From Pseudomonas sp. Au-Pse12 (GTDB lineage Bacteria; Pseudomonadota; Gammaproteobacteria; Pseudomonadales; Pseudomonadaceae): DNA of 64,000 nucleotides. Location of the stretch: contig NZ_JAJTTH010000007.1 in the NCBI RefSeq assembly GCF_021341665.1, positions 62,001-126,000 on the forward strand. The letters are read 5' to 3'. Shown in pieces: positions 26,226-35,399 of the stretch (the stretch's first letter is position 1; every line of letters starts with the position of its first letter). A program made the position numbers and the translations under genes. The notes beneath the pieces are model-generated. The model did no database searches. It worked only from the letters and a program-made list of their open reading frames with translations, and was not told the DNA's origin.

Positions 26226-27446
26226 ATGTCACACCCCCCCTCTGCCCCTGCTGCCTCCCAGCTTTCGACAAGAGTGCTGCTGTTGTTCGCCATCGCCTGC
26301 GGCCTGGCGGTGGGCAATGTCTACTACGCCCAACCATTGCTGGATGCCATGGCTCGAAGCTTCAACCTGGCACCGGCCACCGTGGGCATCGTCATCACCC
26401 TGACCCAGGTCGGCTACGGCCTTGGCCTGCTGTTGCTGGTCCCCCTGGGTGACCTGTTCAACCGACGCAGGCTGATCGTGATCCAGACCCTGCTCTCGGT
26501 GCTGGCCCTGCTCACCGTGGCCCTGGCACCCAGCAGTGGCTGGCTGCTGCTGGGCATGGCAAGCATTGGCCTGCTGGCGGTGGTGACCCAGGTGCTGGTG
26601 GCCTACGCCGCCCACCTCGCCCCGGCGGCCCAGCGTGGCCGCACGGTGGGCGTGGTCACCAGCGGCGTGGTGGTCGGCATCCTGCTGGCCCGCACCGTGG
26701 CCGGCACCATGGCTGACCTGGCCGGCTGGCGCTCGGTCTATCTGCTGTCCGCCGGCCTGACCCTGCTGGTGGCCGCGGCCCTGTGGCAAGCCCTGCCCAG
26801 CCACGAACAACCGCGTGCCAGCCAGGGTTACGGGCAATTGCTCGGCTCGTTGCTGCAGCTGTTCAGGGAGGAGAAAGTGCTGCGGGACCGGGCCGTGCTG
26901 GCGATGCTGATCTTCGCCGCCGGCACCGTGCTGTGGACGCCGCTGGTGCTGCCGTTGAGCGCCCCGCCGCTGTCCTTGTCGCACACCGAGATCGGCCTGT
27001 TCGGCCTCGCCGGCGCGGCGGGTGCCCTGGGTGCGGCACGGGCCGGGCACCTGGCCGACCGCGGCCTGGCACAGTGGACCAGCGGCCTGGCCCTGGGGCT
27101 GATGCTGTTGTCCTGGTTACCCATCGCCTTTACCCAGTCATCGCTGTGGGCCCTGCTGTTCGGGGTGATCAGCTTCGACCTGGGCCTGCAGGCCGTGCAC
27201 GTCACCAGCCAGAGCCTGATCTACAGCGTGCGCCCCGAAGCCCAGAGCCGCCTGGCTGCTGGCTACATGCTGTTCTATTCCCTGGGCAGCGCCGCCGGCT
27301 CCATCGCCGCCACCGCCACCTATGCCTGGGCCGGCTGGATCGGCGTCTGCCTGCTCGGCGCCAGCATCAACGCCGCGGCACTGGCGTACTGGCTGTGGAG
27401 CCTGGCCCCGGGCAAGGCGCCGGCCAGGGTCCGTTGCGCCACCTGA
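26226..27446 (+). CDS. MFS transporter, probable drug/solute exporter
   Basis: A 406-residue protein with about 12 hydrophobic helices. The MFS signature between helices 2 and 3 is present as GDLFNRRRLIVIQTLLSVLA, and the second-half equivalent is HLADRGLAQW. The N-terminal NVYYAQPLLDAMARSFNL is typical of a DHA1-like bacterial subfamily. Likely exports a toxic compound sensed by the divergent HxlR regulator; substrate unknown. GGAG before the ATG sets the start. Confidence 0.88.
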   Translation: MSHPPSAPAASQLSTRVLLLFAIACGLAVGNVYYAQPLLDAMARSFNLAPATVGIVITLTQVGYGLGLLLLVPLGDLFNRRRLIVIQTLLSVLALLTVALAPSSGWLLLGMASIGLLAVVTQVLVAYAAHLAPAAQRGRTVGVVTSGVVVGILLARTVAGTMADLAGWRSVYLLSAGLTLLVAAALWQALPSHEQPRASQGYGQLLGSLLQLFREEKVLRDRAVLAMLIFAAGTVLWTPLVLPLSAPPLSLSHTEIGLFGLAGAAGALGAARAGHLADRGLAQWTSGLALGLMLLSWLPIAFTQSSLWALLFGVISFDLGLQAVHVTSQSLIYSVRPEAQSRLAAGYMLFYSLGSAAGSIAATATYAWAGWIGVCLLGASINAAALAYWLWSLAPGKAPARVRCAT

Positions 27447-27479
27447 ACCGGGCACCGCCGAAAATCACCCGGTAGCCGC

Positions 27480-28469
27480 TCAGAAGCCCACGTCCAGCAC
27501 CACGTTGTCGACATAGGTGCCGGCCGGCGGGGTGCTCTGGTCGGTGTAGATCCTGGCGTTGTAGTTGAAGACCTGGCTGCCGGTGCCCAGGCCGTTACCC
27601 GGGTTCACTTCGGCATCGGTACTGGAGCGCCGGGCACTGCCGACACTGCCCCAACGGGTATTGCCGGCACTTTTGAAGATGTCGTAGGCCAGGTAGTTGC
27701 TGCCGGAAATCATCTGCCGCCGCCCGCCTGCGCTCACCGGGTGCTGGCCGTCGCTCAAGCCCACGGTGTAGGCGCTGCCCTTGGTGCAGGCCAGGTTGAT
27801 GGTCTGCCCGGTCACCGTGGCAAAGGCGCTGATCACCGGCGCGCTGCCGAAGCTGATGTTCGGCGCGGTGATCACGCAGTCGTTGGACACCGTCATGTTG
27901 ACGGTCAGGCTCTGGGTGCCGCTGCCGATGTCGCGGCCCAGGCAGGCCCCCAGGGCGCCGATCCCGGCGCAATAGTTCCAGCTCCAGAAGATGCTCAGGT
28001 TCTCGGTGTAGATGCCCGCCGCGACGTTACTGCCAGTCAGCGTGCCCAGGTAGATCGGCACCGTCTTGGCCACGGTCGGGCTGCCGAGCAGCCCCAGCAG
28101 GTCGATGATCGAGTTGCGGGCGAAGTCGAACTGCACCCCGCGCGTGATCGGGTAGCTGGTGCTGTTGTTGGCGTACAGGGTGTAGCTGATGACATCGCCG
28201 GTGGGCCCGACCATGCCGCTGGTGCTGGAGGTGATGGTGGCGTAGAAGTGATCGTTGCTGGCCAGAACGCTCAACAGCGAGCCGGTGCAGCTAAGCCCGG
28301 CATTGGTGGTGGAAGCCGGCTGCGAGGTGGTGCGCACCAGGATCGAACTGACGGTGCCGAAGCCCGCCGGCGAGGTCGAAACCGTCGTGCACAACGCCTG
28401 GGCCGTCAGCGCCATCACGCTCGCCAGCAGCCCCAGCAGTGCCTGTCGCCATCCCATGAACCTGTCCAC
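27480..28469 (-). CDS. Spore-coat-U-type tip adhesin of a chaperone-usher pilus (CsuE/CupE6-like)
   Basis: A 329-residue exported protein with a signal peptide (WRQALLGLLASVMALTAQA) and two SCPU domains: an N-terminal adhesin domain and a C-terminal pilin domain ending in YVDNVVLDVGF, the donor strand/chaperone-binding edge. It is the last gene of the operon and the longest of the secreted subunits, as is CsuE, the hydrophobic-surface-binding tip. A GTG eight bases after AAGGAG is chosen as the start; an in-frame GTG three codons upstream overlaps that site. It follows the usher gene after about 30 bases. Confidence 0.85.
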   Translation of the reverse strand: MDRFMGWRQALLGLLASVMALTAQALCTTVSTSPAGFGTVSSILVRTTSQPASTTNAGLSCTGSLLSVLASNDHFYATITSSTSGMVGPTGDVISYTLYANNSTSYPITRGVQFDFARNSIIDLLGLLGSPTVAKTVPIYLGTLTGSNVAAGIYTENLSIFWSWNYCAGIGALGACLGRDIGSGTQSLTVNMTVSNDCVITAPNISFGSAPVISAFATVTGQTINLACTKGSAYTVGLSDGQHPVSAGGRRQMISGSNYLAYDIFKSAGNTRWGSVGSARRSSTDAEVNPGNGLGTGSQVFNYNARIYTDQSTPPAGTYVDNVVLDVGF

Positions 28470-28501
28470 GTCCCGCACTCCTTTGCCAGGTGATACCGCC
28501 G

Positions 28502-30859
28502 CTACTGACAGACCAGCGGGCCGATCAACGGCACCTGCTGCTGTTGCAGATCCATGTCGAACTGCACCCGGCAGGCCTTGCCATCGGCCAGCTCCACTTG
28601 CAGGGTGTTGTGCGCCGAAAGGTTCTCCAGATAGACCAGGCCATCCCAGCCAACCACCGCCCGCGCCCCGCTCTGCTCATGGGTCACGTTGCTGCCCAGG
28701 GCCAACTCGCGCTGCTGAGCGTCCACCAGCACCACGCTGGCGGCGATGATCCGGGTCAGCGGAAACTCCAGCAGGTAGCCACTGCCACGCCGCACGGCCA
28801 CGCGCTGCTCGACATTCGGGCTCTGCACGTTGGCCGGCAGGTTCAGCGGGTCGATCTCGTATTTGCCGCGGTAATAGGCGCTGCTCCAGGGCACCAGCAG
28901 ATGGCCGTTCTTGTCGGTGTGGCCCACCAGCTGGTTTTCATAGCGCACCGGGATGTCCTTGTAGCCATCGGTGCTGATCACCACGAACGCATCGTCGATG
29001 CGGTTGGCGGCGAACACCTGACGGTCCATCCACACCAGCGAGCCGCTGGCATCGGCCCAGCGGGTTTCGGCGTCGCGGGTGCCATAGACCCCGGCCTGCA
29101 GGCGCACCGACTGCAGACGCCAGGTGACGTCGGCCTGGCGATAGTCAGCGCCATCGCCGGTAGCGTAGCCGAGGTTGTAGCCGACCCCGCCCTCGATCGG
29201 CACCGAACGGCTGAAGTTGACCCGCTGGCGGTTTTCCCCGGCCTTGCTGCGCTCGTTGCTCAGGCTCAGGCTGCCGTGCAGGTCGAAGGGAATCACCAGT
29301 TGCGCCTGCATGGCCCAGTGGCTGTCACCTATCTCGCGGTTGGCCGACAGGTAGAAGCTGCTGTTGTGCCACAGCGGCTTGCTCCAGGTCAGGTTCAACA
29401 GCCGGGTGCGGGTCGAATCGGCGGCGCGCACATCGAAGTAGCCGGCTCCCAGGCTGCCGAAACGCTCCAGGTTGAGGCTCAGGGTCAGTTGCTCGCTGCG
29501 CTGGCTGAGGCTGGTGTAGGGGCTGTCGATCACCGTCAGGTCGGCATACTGGTCGCGCCGCTGCACCCGCTGGTAGGCGACGCTGTAGCGCTGGCTGCTG
29601 TACTGGTAGCCGACACTCAGTTGCTGGCCGCCGCTGCCGTCAAAACGGCTCTGGCTGACAGCGGTGTTGATGACCCCGAACTGCCCCAGCCGCAGGTTGC
29701 CACCGAGCCCGCCCAGGGTCAGCGAGTCCGAGGCTTCGGCGTGGCCTTCCAGGGTCAGGCTGTCGCTCAGGCCGTAGCGCAGGCTGCCGGAGGTCACCCC
29801 GGGGCCATAACCGAAGTCGCGCAGCGTGTAGTCCCGGCGCAGCGTCCCCGCGGCCACCGAGAAATCCGTCAGGCCCTTCTGCAGCAGGGTGCTGGTGACG
29901 TAGAACGGCACCGTGGTCGACACCTGCCGGCCGAGCGCATCGGTGGTGACCACCACCGCCTCGCCCGCACCGTTGATAAAGGGAATGTTGGTCAGGGTGT
30001 AGGGCCCCGGCTGCACGTCGCTGCTGCTGGATTTGTAGCCATTGATGAACAGGTCCACCGAAGACGGCACCGCCGCCTCCCCGGCAAATTGCGGCAAGGG
30101 ATAGGTCACCAGGTCCGGGCGCACCGAAAAATCCCGGGACAACTGCAGCCCGCCCAGGCGCACCGAGTTGCTCCAGGGCAAGGCGCCACTGATCACGTCA
30201 CCGGCTTCATAGGTCAACAGGCGTTCGTCGTCGGAAAAGCGCCAGGTGGTGTCGTAACGCCGGTAGCCGTTGCTCAGTGAGCGGCTTTCAACCCCGGACA
30301 GGGTCTGGCGGTACTGCCCGGTGTTGGACAGCGTGCCCCAGGAGTCGAACAGCCGCACCTCGTTCCAGGCCGCCAGGTAGCTGCCGCCGTCATCGGTGTC
30401 GTTGAGGTACAGATCGTAGTTGAGCACGCCACCGAAGCTGCTCAGGGCCGGGGTTCGCGGGTAAGCCTGGCGGCTGCCGATGAACTGCTCCGGCAGCCAG
30501 TCCGGCGGCACATCGAGCAACAGCCGCTGGCCCTGGCTGTCGTAATCGCTGTGCAGGCCCTGCAGGCTGTCGAGGTCGACCTCGGCGCCCAGGCCCTCGG
30601 GCAGCTTGACTGCGCTTTCACGCAGCGCCTGCGTCGACATGAACAGCCGGCCGGAACGCTGCTCCACCGCGACCACTTTCCCCGTGTTCATCTGATTGAT
30701 CACCAGCTCCAGAAACAACTGCGCATCAGCCATCGACTCCAGGCTGCTGGGCGGTGGCGGCAATTCCCCGGCCGACGCCTCTGCGCTGAGCATCAGGCCG
30801 CAGAAGCCGGCCGCCACCCCTTGCAACCAGCGAAAACGACGAGCCGGGTCCTGGCTCAT
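28502..30859 (-). CDS. Chaperone-usher fimbrial usher (CsuD/CupE5-like)
   Basis: About 785 residues after the start chosen. Signal peptide (WLQGVAAGFCGLMLSAEASA), N-terminal chaperone-binding domain, 24-strand barrel with the inserted plug (around VDLFINGYKSSSSDVQPG and NIPFINGAGEAVVVTTDALG), then two C-terminal domains ending with YLENLSAHNTLQVEL. It secretes and orders the pilus subunits through the outer membrane. Start is uncertain: an ATG eleven codons further upstream is also possible, and neither has a good ribosome-binding site. About 120 bases separate it from the chaperone gene. Confidence 0.9.
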   Translation of the reverse strand: MSQDPARRFRWLQGVAAGFCGLMLSAEASAGELPPPPSSLESMADAQLFLELVINQMNTGKVVAVEQRSGRLFMSTQALRESAVKLPEGLGAEVDLDSLQGLHSDYDSQGQRLLLDVPPDWLPEQFIGSRQAYPRTPALSSFGGVLNYDLYLNDTDDGGSYLAAWNEVRLFDSWGTLSNTGQYRQTLSGVESRSLSNGYRRYDTTWRFSDDERLLTYEAGDVISGALPWSNSVRLGGLQLSRDFSVRPDLVTYPLPQFAGEAAVPSSVDLFINGYKSSSSDVQPGPYTLTNIPFINGAGEAVVVTTDALGRQVSTTVPFYVTSTLLQKGLTDFSVAAGTLRRDYTLRDFGYGPGVTSGSLRYGLSDSLTLEGHAEASDSLTLGGLGGNLRLGQFGVINTAVSQSRFDGSGGQQLSVGYQYSSQRYSVAYQRVQRRDQYADLTVIDSPYTSLSQRSEQLTLSLNLERFGSLGAGYFDVRAADSTRTRLLNLTWSKPLWHNSSFYLSANREIGDSHWAMQAQLVIPFDLHGSLSLSNERSKAGENRQRVNFSRSVPIEGGVGYNLGYATGDGADYRQADVTWRLQSVRLQAGVYGTRDAETRWADASGSLVWMDRQVFAANRIDDAFVVISTDGYKDIPVRYENQLVGHTDKNGHLLVPWSSAYYRGKYEIDPLNLPANVQSPNVEQRVAVRRGSGYLLEFPLTRIIAASVVLVDAQQRELALGSNVTHEQSGARAVVGWDGLVYLENLSAHNTLQVELADGKACRVQFDMDLQQQQVPLIGPLVCQ

Positions 30860-30977
30860 TGCGGGCTCACGTCCATCTATGGACATCTCCATCCCGAGGC
30901 GGATGCGCCACCGCGCTCACATCCGTCCATACCTTTGCCGCTGGCTGCCTGGCAGGCAACCGCGCTGCGCACCTGGG

Positions 30978-31769
30978 TCAGTGTGAAGGGGCCAGGTTCT
31001 GCACCTGCGCAGCTCCGTTGACCCGCAACTGCAAGGTCGACTCGGCCGCCAGGGGGTCAGGCAACGGCCAGCGCATCACCGCGCCAGGCAGTACGTAACC
31101 CAGCAATCCCGGGGCCACCGGCCGGGTCTGCGCGCCCTGCTTGAAGGCCACATCGGTCAGGCGGGCATGCACCGCTCCCTGGTTGCGCAGCTCGAAAAAG
31201 CCCTTGCCGTCCACCGCCACCTTGCGCCAGCTCAAATCCGCCACCCCGGCCCCCTTGGGGTCGCGCGGGCGGGAGGTATCCTCCTTGCTCCAGAGCCCGG
31301 GGCCATAGGCGAACAGCGGCACCGAATAACGCATCTGGAAGCGAATCGCCGCCGCGCTCTTGGCATCGCCTTGGGGAGTGACGGGCTTGGCCGAGGGAAT
31401 CTCGTCAATGATGATCCGGTACGCCAGCTCCTGCCCCGGCGGGATGTCGCGGGTCCGGGTCAGGCGCACCAACTGCTTCTGGCCAGGCTCGATCTTCGCC
31501 ACCGGCGGGCTGCCGATGACATCGCGCTGGTTCTGGTATTGGTCGGCGAAACCGCTCTGGCTCCAGGCAAACACCCGGATCTGCAGGTTGGCGGTCTCGG
31601 TGCCACGGTTTTCCAGCCATAACGCGCTAGCCTGTTGATCGGCCTCAAGGACCGGGTCGATCGGCCAGATCAGTATCGAACTGGCGGCCTGGACCCTGGG
31701 CACGGCCGACAACAGCCCCACCAGGATCAGATAACCGGCCCCCCGCATGCCCCGCAAAAGTAAATGCAT
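30978..31769 (-). CDS. Periplasmic pilus chaperone (CsuC/CupE4-like)
   Basis: A 263-residue PapD-like chaperone with signal peptide (GYLILVGLLSAVPRVQA) and two Ig domains. The conserved blocks are SILIWPIDPVLEADQQASAL, FAWSQ, QKQLVRLTRTR (subunit-binding Arg/Lys) and AYRIIIDEIPS, with RFQMRYSVPLFAYGP opening the second domain. It donates a strand to SCPU pilins until the usher takes them. The ATG has AAGGAG seven bases before it. The same frame stays open far upstream of this start, but that is overlap with the pilin gene and not part of the protein. Confidence 0.9.
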   Translation of the reverse strand: MHLLLRGMRGAGYLILVGLLSAVPRVQAASSILIWPIDPVLEADQQASALWLENRGTETANLQIRVFAWSQSGFADQYQNQRDVIGSPPVAKIEPGQKQLVRLTRTRDIPPGQELAYRIIIDEIPSAKPVTPQGDAKSAAAIRFQMRYSVPLFAYGPGLWSKEDTSRPRDPKGAGVADLSWRKVAVDGKGFFELRNQGAVHARLTDVAFKQGAQTRPVAPGLLGYVLPGAVMRWPLPDPLAAESTLQLRVNGAAQVQNLAPSH

Positions 31770-31815
31770 ACTGCTACTCCTTGTACGCCTGCCGGCTGGT
31801 TGTTGATTCGCCCCA

Positions 31816-32316
31816 TTACCACGACAGCTGCACCTGCAGCACATCGCTGTACGTCCCCCCAGGCTGATTGCCCGGCAACTGCACCTGCCCGTAGATCGGC
31901 AGGCTGATGTTATTGGCATCGCTGTAAGCCACCGCCACGCTCTGGCTGATGCCCAGGCTCTGGCTGTAGGCCGCATCGCTGTACAACTGATAGGCCACCC
32001 GGGCACTGCCGCTATTGAGCTGCATGTGCCGCCCACTGCTGTTGTACTGGCCGCCGTCGACCGTCATGTTCAGGGTCACCCCCGGCGTGCACTGCAGCTG
32101 CACGCCCCCGGTGAGCGCCACCTTGACCGTGCTGGTGGACAGCGCCGACTGGCTGCCAAAGGCCAGGCTGCCGTAGTTGCTGACGCCGCCCACCACCAGG
32201 CAACCGGCGGTGATGGTGGCACTGACCTGAAAACTCTGGCTGGTGGCCGCCGCGATCCAGGCCGGCCAGGCACCGGCACAGGCCACCAGCACCAGCGTAC
32301 ACGCGTGGCTGGCCAT
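31816..32316 (-). CDS. Spore-coat-U-domain pilin (Csu-type subunit)
   Basis: A 166-residue exported subunit: signal peptide (TLVLVACAGAWPAWIAAA), then a single SCPU domain starting FQVSATITAGCLVVGG and ending TYSDVLQVQLSW, the usual final donor-strand edge. Two Cys residues should form the N-terminal disulfide. One of four similar subunits in a row, placed just before the chaperone gene. Confidence 0.85.
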   Translation of the reverse strand: MASHACTLVLVACAGAWPAWIAAATSQSFQVSATITAGCLVVGGVSNYGSLAFGSQSALSTSTVKVALTGGVQLQCTPGVTLNMTVDGGQYNSSGRHMQLNSGSARVAYQLYSDAAYSQSLGISQSVAVAYSDANNISLPIYGQVQLPGNQPGGTYSDVLQVQLSW

Positions 32317-32320
32317 GGCA

Positions 32321-32857
32321 TCAGAAGGTCAGCTGCACGGACACCGTGTCGGTGTAGGTGCCGGCGGGCAGGCCGGCCTTGCCCACCGCCTGGCCATAGA
32401 GGTTCACGGTCTGCGCCACCCCGGTGCTGGGCGCCAGGTTGATCACGCCGTTGATCGCCACGATCTGCGAATGCCCGGAGTCGGTGTACAGGTCGTAGGG
32501 CACGTAGTTGGCCACCCCATCGAACAGCGCCCGGGTGCCGCCGGTGGACTTGCCGTCGTTGGCCCCGCCCTGGATGGTCAGGCTCGGCGTGGTGCCACTG
32601 GAGCAAAGGATCGACAGTGCACCGCCGCCACCGCCCAGCACCTGGCCGGTGGCCGTGGTGAACAGGCTGTTGGTGGTGCCGAAGTTCAAGGCCCCGAAGT
32701 TCAGGCCGGTGCTGCCGCCGACGCCGTTGACCTGACAGCTGCTGGTGAGGATCAGGGTCGAGCTGATCTGCCCGGTGACCGTGGTGGCGGCATTGGCCGT
32801 TGAAGCCATGACCAGCCCCAGCAAGGGCCAGCCGATTCTGGATACAAGCGCGTGCAT
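32321..32857 (-). CDS. Spore-coat-U-domain pilin (Csu-type subunit)
   Basis: A 178-residue subunit with signal peptide (WPLLGLVMASTANAA) and an SCPU domain: GQISSTLILTSSCQVNGVGG at the start, YVPYDLYTDSGHSQ in the middle and TYTDTVSVQLTF at the end. It stands four bases before the next pilin, so the two are probably translated together. Which of the four is the major rod subunit cannot be told. Confidence 0.85.
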   Translation of the reverse strand: MHALVSRIGWPLLGLVMASTANAATTVTGQISSTLILTSSCQVNGVGGSTGLNFGALNFGTTNSLFTTATGQVLGGGGGALSILCSSGTTPSLTIQGGANDGKSTGGTRALFDGVANYVPYDLYTDSGHSQIVAINGVINLAPSTGVAQTVNLYGQAVGKAGLPAGTYTDTVSVQLTF

Positions 32858-32876
32858 GATGTGCGTCCTCTCATGG

Positions 32877-33422
32877 TTACCAATCCAGCGTGATGGTCAG
32901 GGTGTCGGTGTAGACCCCTGCCGGAACCGCGCGGGTATTCGCGACCACCGAGCCGAACACCGGAATGGGAATCCGTCTGCCGTTGCTCACTGCGAAATTG
33001 CGCTGCTGACCGATGCTGTAGCTGTCGCTACCGGAAGCATCGACGAACAATCGATAGGGAATCGTCTGGCGGCCGTTGCTCAAGCGTCGGGTCGTACCGT
33101 CACCGTTGAGGCCACCATTGATGGTCACCGTGAAGCCCGTGACCGAGGTGTTGCAGGCCACCTGCAACGGGCCTTCGGCACTGTCGGTGAGGCTGGCCTT
33201 GATCGGCGCGACCCAGGTCGGGCCCTGCTGGCCGAAGTTGAGCATGCCCGCATCGCCGATCGGCTTGACGGCCGGGTCGCCACCGCTGCTGACCTGGCAG
33301 GCGGCGGTGATCACCAGGCGTGCCTGGATCTGCCCACTGATCGCGGCCTGCGCATCGTCAGCCAGCAGACACAGCGACCCCAGGGCAACGATCGTCCAGG
33401 TCCTGCCTTTCATTGCAGCCAT
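32877..33422 (-). CDS. Spore-coat-U-domain pilin (Csu-type subunit)
   Basis: A 181-residue subunit: signal peptide (MKGRTWTIVALGSLCLLADDAQA), SCPU domain starting GQIQARLVITAACQVSSGGD and ending VYTDTLTITLDW. I start at the ATG that follows GGAG by five bases; upstream in-frame codons would extend into the gap after the preceding gene. Second gene of the operon. Confidence 0.82.
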   Translation of the reverse strand: MAAMKGRTWTIVALGSLCLLADDAQAAISGQIQARLVITAACQVSSGGDPAVKPIGDAGMLNFGQQGPTWVAPIKASLTDSAEGPLQVACNTSVTGFTVTINGGLNGDGTTRRLSNGRQTIPYRLFVDASGSDSYSIGQQRNFAVSNGRRIPIPVFGSVVANTRAVPAGVYTDTLTITLDW

Positions 33423-33515
33423 CCCAGCTCCATCAGCCCCCCCACATGAGCCGTTCACCGCGAACAGCTGCCCCTGCCCCGCCCCGATACTCGGCGCAAC
33501 CTGCATGCCCCGGCC

Positions 33516-34043
33516 CTACCAGGCCAGGGTCACTTTCACGACATCGGAATACCCCCCGGCCCGGGGAATCTCGGCCATGGGTTCGATACGCCCGTACAAG
33601 GGCAGGTCCACCGTACCGGAGTCCGGCACCCGCCCGCTGACCGGCACATTCACCGGCAGCGGAATCCGCCGGGCCGGGTCCTGGTAAAGACGATAGGGAA
33701 TGGGCTTGCCCGCTTGAGTGTTGCTGGCCAGGTAACGGACCTCGCCAACGCCGCCGTGCAGGCCGCCGTCGATGCGCATCTGATAGGGGGTATCGGGGTT
33801 GCATTCCAGGCGCGGCTGGCGGCCGCTGGGCAAGGCCGCCGACAGGGGCCCGGCCGGGTCGTCCAGGCGCGCGGTGCTGCCGAAATCCAGGGTGCCGAGC
33901 GACTCGATCCCAGCCTCGCGCTGTTGGCCGACCAACTGGCAGCCACGCAGCACATCGACCCGGACCTGCACCTGCAAGTCCGCGGCGCCTGCCGTCGCGC
34001 AAAGCAAGGCGCTCATGACTGCCACCCCCTTATATCCATTCAA
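33516..34043 (-). CDS. Spore-coat-U-domain pilin, first gene of the Csu/CupE-like operon
   Basis: A 175-residue subunit ending SDVVKVTLAW, with an SCPU domain beginning LQVQVRVDVLRGCQLVGQQR. The TTG start gives a normal signal peptide (MNGYKGVAVMSALLCATAGA). An internal ATG at 34016 has a better ribosome-binding site (AAGGGGG, eight bases before) but would leave only twelve leader residues without a positive charge. It is the first of seven genes, so the promoter should lie in 34044-34258, shared with the divergent zapE; I see no clear operator there. Confidence 0.8.
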   Translation of the reverse strand: MNGYKGVAVMSALLCATAGAADLQVQVRVDVLRGCQLVGQQREAGIESLGTLDFGSTARLDDPAGPLSAALPSGRQPRLECNPDTPYQMRIDGGLHGGVGEVRYLASNTQAGKPIPYRLYQDPARRIPLPVNVPVSGRVPDSGTVDLPLYGRIEPMAEIPRAGGYSDVVKVTLAW

Positions 34044-34258
34044 GGCCTCAATCCCTTGTGAGAAGCATTTGCTGAAGTGAGGTTAGCAACCTGCGGGGAA
34101 ACCGCCAGTTAGCGTATTAATTGCCCGGACAATGACTCCGTTCGCAAGGCCGGGCGCAGCCATGCCTTTTCGAGATAACTGGCCGGGGCATTTTCTATTG
34201 GTTAAATTGGCGCGCCGCTTTTAAGGTGAGCGGCCTGGAACCATCGGGGTAATCATCA

Positions 34259-35377
34259 TTGGCCGCTTTACCGCCAGCACCTGCACAGACTCGATCTCCC
34301 TGGCGTCGCCTGTTCGCCAGGACCTCGCGCCGCCCGAGCGGCGCCAGCGCGCTGATCCACGACTACTTTCACCACAAGGCCCTGGAGCTGGGTTACACCC
34401 TGAGCCATGGCCAACGGCGGGTGATAGACAGCATGGGACACCTGGCCGAGGCCCTGCAGCAGGCCACGCCCCAGGCGCCGAGCCTGTACCTGTATGGCGC
34501 CGTGGGCCGGGGCAAGAGCTGGCTGCTGGACGGTTTCTTCCGCGCCCTGCCCATCGCCGAAAAGCAGCGCCTGCACTTCCATGACTTCTTCACTCAACTG
34601 CACCAGGGCATATTTCGTCACCAGCAACAGGACGACGCCCTGGAAACCACCCTGGACGAGCTGCTCAGCCAGTGCCGGGTGCTGTGCTTCGATGAGTTCC
34701 ATGTCCACGACATCGGCGACGCCATGCTCATCAGCCGGCTGTTCAAGGCCTTGTTCAAGCGCGGCATCGTGCTGCTGGTGACCTCCAACTACGCCCCCGA
34801 AGGCCTGCTGCCCAACCCGCTGTACCACGCCCGCTTCAAGCCGGTGATCGAGCTGATCAATGCGCGCATGCAGGTCATGGAGGTCGGTGGCGCCGAGGAC
34901 TACCGCAGCCACGCGCAAACCCACGCGCAGCAGGTTTTCACCCGGGGGCAGTATGTCTGGCCCGGCACCGCGGCCCAGCGCCAGGCACTCAAGCTGCCCG
35001 AACGCCACGCGCAGGCCACACAGCTGCAGGTTGGCAGCCGCCAGTTGACCACCCGACAGATCCAGCAACGCAGCATCCGCTTCGAATTCAACGACCTGTG
35101 CGAGCAGCCCACGGCGGTCATGGACTACCTGGAACTGAGCCGCCAGTTCGACACCTGGATCATCGATGAACTGCCGAAGCTCGCAGAGTGCTCGATCGCC
35201 GCCCAGCAGCGCTTCATCAACCTGATCGACGTGCTCTACGACCAGGACAAGCGCCTGCTGCTGATCGGCCAACGGCCCCTGGCTGAAAGCCTGGGCGGCC
35301 ATGCCATTGACCTGGCGCGAACCCGCAGCCGCCTCGGGCAGCTGCAGGAAGTCGGCCCCGAACATGCACTGGGCTGA
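34259..35377 (+). CDS. zapE: ZapE, AFG1-family cell-division ATPase
   Basis: A 372-residue P-loop ATPase: Walker A LYLYGAVGRGKSWLLDGFFR, Walker B VLCFDEFHVHDIGDAM, sensor LLVTSNYAPEGLLPNPLYHA. ZapE associates with FtsZ and modulates the Z-ring under stress; relatives are the mitochondrial AFG1/LACE1 proteins. The start is TTG with GGGG about ten bases before. Pseudomonads generally have another ZapE near the rplM/petA region; this copy, next to a pilus operon, may be a paralogue. Confidence 0.88.
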   Translation: MAALPPAPAQTRSPWRRLFARTSRRPSGASALIHDYFHHKALELGYTLSHGQRRVIDSMGHLAEALQQATPQAPSLYLYGAVGRGKSWLLDGFFRALPIAEKQRLHFHDFFTQLHQGIFRHQQQDDALETTLDELLSQCRVLCFDEFHVHDIGDAMLISRLFKALFKRGIVLLVTSNYAPEGLLPNPLYHARFKPVIELINARMQVMEVGGAEDYRSHAQTHAQQVFTRGQYVWPGTAAQRQALKLPERHAQATQLQVGSRQLTTRQIQQRSIRFEFNDLCEQPTAVMDYLELSRQFDTWIIDELPKLAECSIAAQQRFINLIDVLYDQDKRLLLIGQRPLAESLGGHAIDLARTRSRLGQLQEVGPEHALG

Positions 35378-35399
35378 ACCGCCACAGGCAGGTAGGAAA

